From: Arthrobacter sp. P2b
Lineage (GTDB): Bacteria > Actinomycetota > Actinomycetes > Actinomycetales > Micrococcaceae
Length of the DNA: 64,000 nucleotides
Assembly (NCBI RefSeq): GCF_900168295.1
Contig: NZ_FVZL01000018.1
Location: forward strand, 21,226-85,225
Direction of reading: 5' to 3'
The position numbers and the translations under genes were made by a program. The notes under the pieces are model-generated. The model searched no databases and was not told the origin of the DNA. It was given only the letters and a program-made list of their open reading frames with translations. This document shows positions 58,493 to 64,000 of the stretch, one piece after another (the stretch's first letter is position 1; each line of letters opens with the position of its first letter).

Positions 58493-61045
58493 ATGAATCC
58501 CCACAGGACTCCCCTGCGCCTTCTCTCGGTAGGGGCCGTCGGCCTCGCACTGACCATCGGCTGCCTCGCCGCCCCTGCGTCCGCCGTCGGACCTTCCGCC
58601 AAGCCCGCCAACCCCGCCGTCCAGCTGGACCACCTCGACCGTGGACTGGTGGCCGCCGGAACGTCCGAGGGCGTCTTCCTGAGCTGGCGCCTCCTGGGGC
58701 ATGAAGCCACCGGCTCCTCAGCCACCGGCCTTACCGGTACCGACTTCAACGTGTACCGCGACGGCCAGAAGCTCGCCACGGTCACCGACAGCACCAACTA
58801 CCTTGACCCAGCTGGAACCGCAGCGTCGGAGTACCAGGTGCGGGCCGTCGTCGGGGGCGTTGAACTGGACCGCAGCGCAACCGCCACATCCTGGGGCGGC
58901 AACTTCAAGGACATCCCGCTGAAGAAGCCGGCCGACGGTGTCACGCCCTCCGGACAGGCCTACACCTACGCGGCCAATGACGCGTCGGTGGGCGACGTGG
59001 ACGGCGACGGCCAGTACGAGTTCATCGTCAAATGGGACCCGAACAACTCCAAGGACGTCTCACAGGTGGGCTACACGGGCAACACCTACGTGGACACCTA
59101 CAAAGCGGACGGCACGCTCCTGCACCGGATCCACCTGGGCGTGAACATCCGCTCCGGCGCGCACTACACGCAACTGCTGGTCAACGATTTCGACGGCGAC
59201 GGGCGCGCCGAGATGATGATGAAGACCGCCCCGGGAACCAAGAGCACCAACTACAACGCGGACGGCAGCATTGCCTCCAGCGCGTTCATCACCCTGCTGC
59301 AGTCCGACGTCGACGCCGGCTACGCCAACACGGACGACTACCGGATGAGCGCGGCGGACTACTACCAGCACCTGGTCAAGACGTTCCAAGGCTGGACCGA
59401 GCACCCGGAGGTCAAGGCCGGCAACTGGCCCGCTACACTGGAGGAGGCGTTCGGCATCGCTCCCCAGTACCAATACCCACTGTCCAAGGCCGACGCGGAG
59501 GCGCTGACCAACCACTTCATGGACGTCTACGCACCCTCGCGCAGCGCCCGGAACAACCTGCGCGCCTTCGAGGGCTTCATCGTGTCCGGGCCGGAGTACC
59601 TCACCGTTTTCGAGGGCGCCACGGGCAAGGAGCTGAAGACGGTAGCCTACGAGCCCGGCAGGCACGACGACGGGTTGATGTGGGGCGACTACGCCATGGG
59701 CCGCATCGAGCCTGGCAACCGCGTGGACCGGTTCCTCGCCGGCGTCGCTTACCTCGACGGCAAGAAGCCCGCGGCGGTCTTCGCCCGCGGCTACTACACC
59801 CGCACCACCCTGGCCACCTACACCTGGGACGGGACGAACCTCTCCCCCGTGTGGAACATCGACTCGGGCTGGACACCCATGACCAACCCGTTCAACGATT
59901 CGCCGCACGGCCGCGACGGAACCGATCCGGAGTACGGGAAGCTGACCACGCAGGGCTTCCACTCGCTGAGCGCATCGGACGTGGACGGCGACGGCAAGCA
60001 GGAGATCGTCTACGGCTCCGCAACGATTGACGACGACGGCTCGCTGCTGTACAGCTCGTTCGGCACCCTGCCGGCCGGCAGCGCCGCGCCCGGCGAAGAG
60101 GCGCGGCTGGGCCACGGCGATGCGATGCACGTGACGGACATCGATCCGGCACGGCCCGGCAAGGAGATCTTCACGGTCCACGAGGGCGCCACCTACGCGC
60201 CCTACGGCTACGCCATGCGCGACGCCGCCAACGGCGAAGTGCTGTTCGGTGCCTACTCCGGCAAGGACACCGGCCGCGGCATGATCGGTGACGTGGATCC
60301 GGCCGTACCCGGCATCGAGAACTGGGCCATCGGCATGCAGTCCGCCGACGGCGACAAGCTCTCCTCCACCGGGCCCGGCACCAACATGAGCATCAAGTGG
60401 GCGGCGGACATGACCACCCAGATCATCAACGGCTCCGGAGACCAGACCCCCACCATCGACGACTGGAAGCGCGGCCGGCTGCTGACCGCGGATGGCACCC
60501 GGACCAACAACGGCACCAAGGGCACGCCCAGCCTGGTGGCGGACGTGGTGGGCGACTGGCGCGAGGAAATGCTGGTCCGCACTGCCGACAGTTCCGCCCT
60601 GCGGATGTACATGAGCACGGAAGTGACCAGCCACAAGCTGTACACGCTCATGCACGATCCGCAGTACCGCGCCGAAGTTGCCCGGCAGAACACCACCTAC
60701 AACCAGCCGTCCTACACCGACTTCTATTTCGCCTCCGATATGGACTTCGCCAACGTCCCGCTGCGCGCCGCCTGGCTGCCCGGCAGCGTCAAGGCACTGG
60801 AGCACGTCCTGGAGGACCTCGTGGATTCAGGTGATGTTGCCGGACCGGTGGCCAGCCAGCTGGCTGCCAGCGTGCAGCAGGCAGGCAAGGCGGTGGAGGA
60901 TGGCGACGCCGGTAAGGCCGCCCGGACCGTCCAGCGCTTTGTGGACTTCCTTGCCCAGCAGAAGGGTCCGGACACGGTATCGGACACTGCCCGGGTGGTG
61001 CTGAACCACAATGCGGAGAATATTCTCCGGGCTTTTGGGGGCTAG
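58493..61045 (+). CDS. Secreted rhamnogalacturonan lyase (PL11)
   Basis: An 850-residue secreted lyase. Signal peptide about 1-31 (ends PASA). The N-terminal beta-domain (about 40-130) is followed by an eight-bladed propeller with repeated calcium-binding DVDGDGQYE, DFDGDGRAE and DVDGDGKQE loops. This, with DDGLMWGDYAMGR and LGHGDAMHVTD, marks YesW/YesX-like PL11 enzymes that cleave rhamnogalacturonan I. The C-terminal 80 residues are a helical extension (VASQLAASVQQAGKAVEDG..ARTVQRFVDFLAQQ) not needed for PL11 and probably a FIMAH-like or cell-surface module. ATG 58493 after GAAAGGATTCATCG. Confidence 0.93.
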   Translation: MNPHRTPLRLLSVGAVGLALTIGCLAAPASAVGPSAKPANPAVQLDHLDRGLVAAGTSEGVFLSWRLLGHEATGSSATGLTGTDFNVYRDGQKLATVTDSTNYLDPAGTAASEYQVRAVVGGVELDRSATATSWGGNFKDIPLKKPADGVTPSGQAYTYAANDASVGDVDGDGQYEFIVKWDPNNSKDVSQVGYTGNTYVDTYKADGTLLHRIHLGVNIRSGAHYTQLLVNDFDGDGRAEMMMKTAPGTKSTNYNADGSIASSAFITLLQSDVDAGYANTDDYRMSAADYYQHLVKTFQGWTEHPEVKAGNWPATLEEAFGIAPQYQYPLSKADAEALTNHFMDVYAPSRSARNNLRAFEGFIVSGPEYLTVFEGATGKELKTVAYEPGRHDDGLMWGDYAMGRIEPGNRVDRFLAGVAYLDGKKPAAVFARGYYTRTTLATYTWDGTNLSPVWNIDSGWTPMTNPFNDSPHGRDGTDPEYGKLTTQGFHSLSASDVDGDGKQEIVYGSATIDDDGSLLYSSFGTLPAGSAAPGEEARLGHGDAMHVTDIDPARPGKEIFTVHEGATYAPYGYAMRDAANGEVLFGAYSGKDTGRGMIGDVDPAVPGIENWAIGMQSADGDKLSSTGPGTNMSIKWAADMTTQIINGSGDQTPTIDDWKRGRLLTADGTRTNNGTKGTPSLVADVVGDWREEMLVRTADSSALRMYMSTEVTSHKLYTLMHDPQYRAEVARQNTTYNQPSYTDFYFASDMDFANVPLRAAWLPGSVKALEHVLEDLVDSGDVAGPVASQLAASVQQAGKAVEDGDAGKAARTVQRFVDFLAQQKGPDTVSDTARVVLNHNAENILRAFGG

Positions 61046-61073
61046 GACGCCTTCTACGGGAGAGACTGTTCAA

Positions 61074-61907
61074 ATGACACTTGCACCGCTCATCAAACTC
61101 AATGACGGATACTCCATCCCGCAGCTGGGTCTTGGCACCTGGCCGCTGGATGACGATCAGGCGGCCACCGCCGTCGTGCAGGCCTTGGAAGCCGGCTACC
61201 GGCACATCGATACCGCCGTGAAGTACGGCAATGAACGCGGTGTCGGCAACGGCATCCGTGCCAGCGGCGTGGACCGATCTGACGTCTTCGTCACCACCAA
61301 GCTGGACGGCCAGTTCCAGGGCAAGGACAGGGCGGTGGAGGGCCTGGAGGGCTCGCTGAGACGGCTTGGGCTGGAGTACGTGGACCTGCTGCTGATCCAT
61401 TGGCCGCTGCCTGCACGGGATGAGTACATCTCCACGTGGAAAACATTCGAACGGCTGCAGGCGGAGGGTAAAGTCCGGTCCATCGGGGTCTCAAACTTCA
61501 AGCCCGCCCACCTGGAACGGCTGATGGCGGAGACCAACGTGGTCCCGGCGGTCAACCAGATTCAGCTCACTCCGGCCATTACGCGGGCCGCCGAGCGGGA
61601 GTTCCACGAAAAGCATGGGATTGTCACCCAGTCCTACAGCCCGCTTGGCGGATCCGGGGCCAGCCTGCTGGGCGCTCCCATCCTGACGCAGCTCGCTGAA
61701 AAGCATGGAAAAACGCCCGGCCAACTGGTCCTGAGATGGCATATTCAGCATGGACTTGTAACGATTCCGAAAACTGCTGATCCGGACCGGATGAGGGAGA
61801 ACCTGGACATCTTTGATTTCGCCCTGGATCCGCAGGATCTCGCGGAATTGTCCATCCTCGACGAGGGTCCCGGGGCCGGCAATGATTCCGACGTAACCGG
61901 GCACTAA
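61074..61907 (+). CDS. Aldo/keto reductase, 2,5-diketogluconate reductase type
   Basis: A 277-residue AKR with full tetrad: Asp46/Tyr51 (HIDTAVKYGNE), Lys76 (VTTKLDG) and His109 (LLIHWPL). QSYSPLGGSG and IPKTADPDRMREN bind NADPH. ATG 61074 with CGGGAGAGACTG upstream. It follows the PL11 gene by 28 bases, so probably co-transcribed, and may reduce an aldehyde or uronate product of pectin breakdown. It is distinct from the AKR at 55568. Confidence 0.92.
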   Translation: MTLAPLIKLNDGYSIPQLGLGTWPLDDDQAATAVVQALEAGYRHIDTAVKYGNERGVGNGIRASGVDRSDVFVTTKLDGQFQGKDRAVEGLEGSLRRLGLEYVDLLLIHWPLPARDEYISTWKTFERLQAEGKVRSIGVSNFKPAHLERLMAETNVVPAVNQIQLTPAITRAAEREFHEKHGIVTQSYSPLGGSGASLLGAPILTQLAEKHGKTPGQLVLRWHIQHGLVTIPKTADPDRMRENLDIFDFALDPQDLAELSILDEGPGAGNDSDVTGH

Positions 61908-61955
61908 AACAGGCCTGAAGTGCGCTTTTTGTTATCTTCGGGGTTGGCAAAGAGA

Positions 61956-61973
61956 TAGTAAGCATGATTACTA
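61956..61973. promoter_or_regulatory. Near-perfect palindrome TAGTAAGCATGATTACTA
   Basis: Arms TAGTAA and TTACTA pair perfectly around GCATGA. The motif lies about 68 bases upstream of the GlsB-like gene and shares TAGTAAGCATG with the palindrome before the gene at 34160. Confidence 0.55.
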
Positions 61974-62040
61974 TTGATGCAGAAGGATGAAGTGCTTCCG
62001 GGATCCGGAGGCCTCCTTTACTTAGGAAGAGGAACGAAAA

Positions 62041-62307
62041 ATGGGATTTATTGCATTTCTGATTCTCGGACTTATTGCTGGTGCGATCGCTAAGGCGATC
62101 CTTCCGGGCAGGCAGGGTGGCGGCTGGCTCATCACCCTCGTGCTCGGCGTCGTTGGGGCCCTCCTCGGCGGCTGGATCGGCGGCATGATCTTCGGCACCG
62201 GACTGCAGGAGTTCTTCTCCCTGCAGACGTGGCTGCTGGCCATCGGTGGCGCGCTCATCGTGCTGCTGGTGTACGGCATGATCACCAAGCGCAGCGTGCG
62301 CGGCTAA
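62041..62307 (+). CDS. GlsB/YeaQ/YmgE-family small membrane protein
   Basis: An 88-residue protein with three hydrophobic segments. It begins MGFIAFLILGLIAGAIAKAILPG and has the GWxxTLxLGxVGAxxGGWIG pattern of the GlsB/transglycosylase-associated family, often induced by stress. ATG 62041 is preceded by GGAAGAGGAACGAAAA. Ended by a clear terminator. The palindrome at 61956-61973 is its likely control site. Confidence 0.92.
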   Translation: MGFIAFLILGLIAGAIAKAILPGRQGGGWLITLVLGVVGALLGGWIGGMIFGTGLQEFFSLQTWLLAIGGALIVLLVYGMITKRSVRG

Positions 62308-62325
62308 CACCGCGCGCAAGCCAGG

Positions 62326-62363
62326 AAACCGGCCTGGGGACCACAATCCCCCAGGCCGGTTTT
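62326..62363 (+). terminator. Intrinsic terminator after the GlsB-like gene
   Basis: AAACCGGCCTGGGG (62326-62339) pairs perfectly with 62349-62362, then TTCACTTTC. It separates the GlsB-like gene from the YtxH-like gene. Confidence 0.8.
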
Positions 62364-62420
62364 CACTTTCCCGGCCACGAGGCCGGAACTGAAAACCTTC
62401 TCACGGAGCAGGAGTTCATC

Positions 62421-62987
62421 GTGAAAAACAAACTTCTTTTGGGCGTTGGAATTGCCGCAGGCTACGTCCTGGGGTCGCGGTCCGGCCGCGCCGCTTACGA
62501 CAAGCTCAAGGCGCGGGCAGCGGGCATCTGGGACAGCAAGCCTGTCCAGGACAAAGTGGCTGTTGCCACCGAAGCCATCAAGGAAAAGGCACCCGATGTT
62601 GCCGACCAGCTGACCGAGGCGGCACGACGGGCAGGCACCGTCATCGGCTCTGCCATGCACCGTGACAGCTCCCCGGGCGGCGCCAAGTCCACAACCTCCG
62701 ACGACGCCACTTCCGCGGGCGCCGCCGGCACCGGTGCTGCTGGTACTTCAGGTACATCCGGCGGGTTCGGCACGTCGGGCACTGCCGGCACGACGGATAC
62801 GCTCGGGACGTCAGCCACCCTTGGCACGACGGGCACCCTTGGCACGTCCGCCGGGACTACCGGTGCGGCCGGGACCTCCGGAACGCTCAGCGACACCGAG
62901 CTTGGCGAGGACCACATCCCCGCCCACAGCACACACCCGGAAACAACCAACTTGGGCACCTCCGGTGAAGCTGGCTCCAAGCCCTAG
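62421..62987 (+). CDS. YtxH-like protein with Gly/Thr-rich tail
   Basis: A 188-residue protein. N-terminal membrane-anchor segment KNKLLLGVGIAAGYVLGSRSGRAAYDKLKARA resembles the YtxH group of small stress proteins; a helical stretch follows to about residue 75. The remainder (about 90-160) is a low-complexity GTSG/TLGTS repeat region, then a His/Asp-rich end. Start is GTG at 62421 with AGGAG 6 bases upstream; a longer upstream frame runs through the terminator. Function unknown. Confidence 0.82.
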   Translation: MKNKLLLGVGIAAGYVLGSRSGRAAYDKLKARAAGIWDSKPVQDKVAVATEAIKEKAPDVADQLTEAARRAGTVIGSAMHRDSSPGGAKSTTSDDATSAGAAGTGAAGTSGTSGGFGTSGTAGTTDTLGTSATLGTTGTLGTSAGTTGAAGTSGTLSDTELGEDHIPAHSTHPETTNLGTSGEAGSKP

Positions 62988-63146
62988 TTGAAGCCACGGC
63001 TTCCGTTTCATGACGCGGAAGCCATTCTTGACACGGGGGCTGCTGGAACTCTGTGTTACAACTGAATCGCATTGTCGGCCGTCGCGATCCTTGGGGGACG
63101 CGGCGGCCGGCGGCGTTTCCGCTGACTGGGCGCGGGTTTCCAGTCC

Positions 63147-63752
63147 TCAGGCCCCCAGTTCAGCAGCACCGAAAGATACGCTGAACTGCACGCACCATAA
63201 ATCCACTGACCGGTACTTTGAGAGGTCCACTCCTGCGGGTATCTCATAAACCTGGTTACCTTGGTTTCCCTTAATGAGGCCCAGGTCGTAATGTTCGGCA
63301 GAGCCTGCTGTGAACCACCCATCCGTCCCCTCGACCACATGGGCGGCGCTTAACCAGACGTGCACATCGGGCCCGTTGGAGGTGTCGAGGTTTTCCAGCG
63401 TAAGGAAGCGGGAGCCATCCGGCTGCTGGACGATACGCACCGTGCCCGTCGTCGTGTGTTCGTGACTGACCAATGTGCCCACCGCCAGTTGCTGCGGACC
63501 GGCAGGCCGCGAGGACCCCTGCGCAGTGTCAGCAGAACCAGCCGGAGTTGTGGCAGGCGGCACCGGTTCGGCAACGGCGGATTGCGTCCCGGCAGGCGCA
63601 CTCGCGGCGATCGGGAGCTGCTCATCCACGCGCACATCCACGAAGAGGAGCCAGGGCTTGAACACCACAAGCCCAATCACCACGCCCAGGCTGGCAACCG
63701 CCACTGTCAGCGCCCACAGCCGCCGGCGGCCAGGACTATTGGTTCTGCGCAT
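63147..63752 (-). CDS. Membrane-anchored DM13-domain protein
   Basis: About 201 residues: a basic start, one membrane anchor (WALTVAVASLGVVIGLVVF), an Ala/Pro/Thr/Ser-rich linker and a DM13 domain (about 90-201) with TGTVRIVQQPDGSRFLTLENLDTSNGPDVHVWLS and the closing WCVQFSVSFGAAEL holding the conserved Cys. The DM13 fold is thought to be involved in redox or metal handling at the cell surface. The start is uncertain: ATG 63752 gives the neatest anchor, ATG 63779 is also open, and none has a good ribosome binding site. Confidence 0.82.
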   Translation of the reverse strand: MRRTNSPGRRRLWALTVAVASLGVVIGLVVFKPWLLFVDVRVDEQLPIAASAPAGTQSAVAEPVPPATTPAGSADTAQGSSRPAGPQQLAVGTLVSHEHTTTGTVRIVQQPDGSRFLTLENLDTSNGPDVHVWLSAAHVVEGTDGWFTAGSAEHYDLGLIKGNQGNQVYEIPAGVDLSKYRSVDLWCVQFSVSFGAAELGA

Positions 63753-63969
63753 GCCTTCATGGTCCGCGCATTGGTTCATTGAAGCAACGAGGCCACGATG
63801 GTCCAACCAGCGATTCAAACAGCCACACCAACAGATTTAGGACCCGCTGCTCTCGCAATCCGGTCAGTTCTGGTGAAGTGACGGAGGGATGACAGCCGGA
63901 TGCATCCGGTTTTCCACATAGCGGCTTTGGGCCGGATGTTTTGTCAGTGGTCACTGGCAGAGTTGTCCC

Positions 63970-64000
63970 ATGGAGGCCATTGGGGAGCAGTTTGCGGAGT
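63970..64000 (+). CDS. Start of a gene cut by the window end (possibly DUF222/HNH protein)
   Basis: ATG at 63970 opens MEAIGEQFAE and stays open to the window end, 10 codons. A MEAxG start is common in actinobacterial DUF222/HNH-endonuclease repeat proteins, which is the only reason for the suggestion. No clear Shine-Dalgarno sequence precedes it. Confidence 0.3.
   Translation, partial: MEAIGEQFAE

Noticed and set aside
59060..60805. 581-codon minus-strand open frame opposite PL11
   Set aside because: Shadow of a motif-rich secreted lyase.

Overview
The window is gene-dense, GC-rich DNA with C-ending codons, AAGGA-type ribosome binding sites, frequent 1-4 base gene overlaps and some apparently leaderless genes. 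Together with a desferrioxamine operon, Ku/LigD repair, DUF6458 and the gcvP-gcvT-gcvH-glyA-sdaA-lipA order, this suggests a soil or plant-associated actinobacterium of the Micrococcaceae, closest to Arthrobacter/Pseudarthrobacter. That placement is inferred from gene content, not from a search. I see no rRNA, tRNA, CRISPR array, prophage or intact insertion sequence.

Layout. 1-7032: glycine/serine/one-carbon block (gcvP 3' part, gcvT, gcvH, glyA, sdaA, lipA). Glycine is cleaved to methylene-THF, GlyA interconverts it with serine, SdaA drains serine to pyruvate, and LipA supplies the lipoyl group GcvH needs. 7163-13279: MFS transporter, a GH65 disaccharide phosphorylase with its beta-phosphoglucomutase partner, an esterase and a small membrane protein. 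13555-17748: complete fructose PTS (DeoR regulator, fruK, fruA, HPr). 17871-19147: methyltransferase and SRPBCC protein. 19340-23078: divergent ku and ligD. 24082-27816: ProP-like permease, FUSC-type membrane protein, SDR. 27862-33330 (minus): desA-B-C-D hydroxamate siderophore operon under an iron box. 33596-36477: small accessory genes. 36536-42259: four-carbon sugar-acid (threonate/erythronate type) cluster with GntP permease, LtnD-like dehydrogenase, DUF1537 kinase, class II aldolase and a GntR regulator with visible operators. 42358-61907: pectin/rhamnogalacturonan locus: LacI, GH43, DUF6807, ABC importer, PL1-CE8 fusion, PL1, PL11, aldo-keto reductases and an SDR. 62041-64000: small envelope/stress genes, a DM13 protein and a gene start cut by the window end.

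Three genes are broken or frameshifted: a two-TM protein (33596), a methionine aminopeptidase (42358) and an aldo-keto reductase with an internal deletion (56459). Long intergenic inverted repeats of several unrelated sequences separate many transcription units. One repeat type, around TTTCGACAGGCTC, occurs both between gcvP and gcvT and inside the fruA coding sequence.

The least conventional items are: the sugar-acid cluster, whose kinase and dehydrogenase are present but whose usual isomerase and decarboxylase are absent and an FBA-type aldolase stands in; the palindrome TAGTAAGCATG(C/A)TTA before two unrelated small genes; the repeat captured as a fruA linker; and the codon-usage switch inside sdaA.
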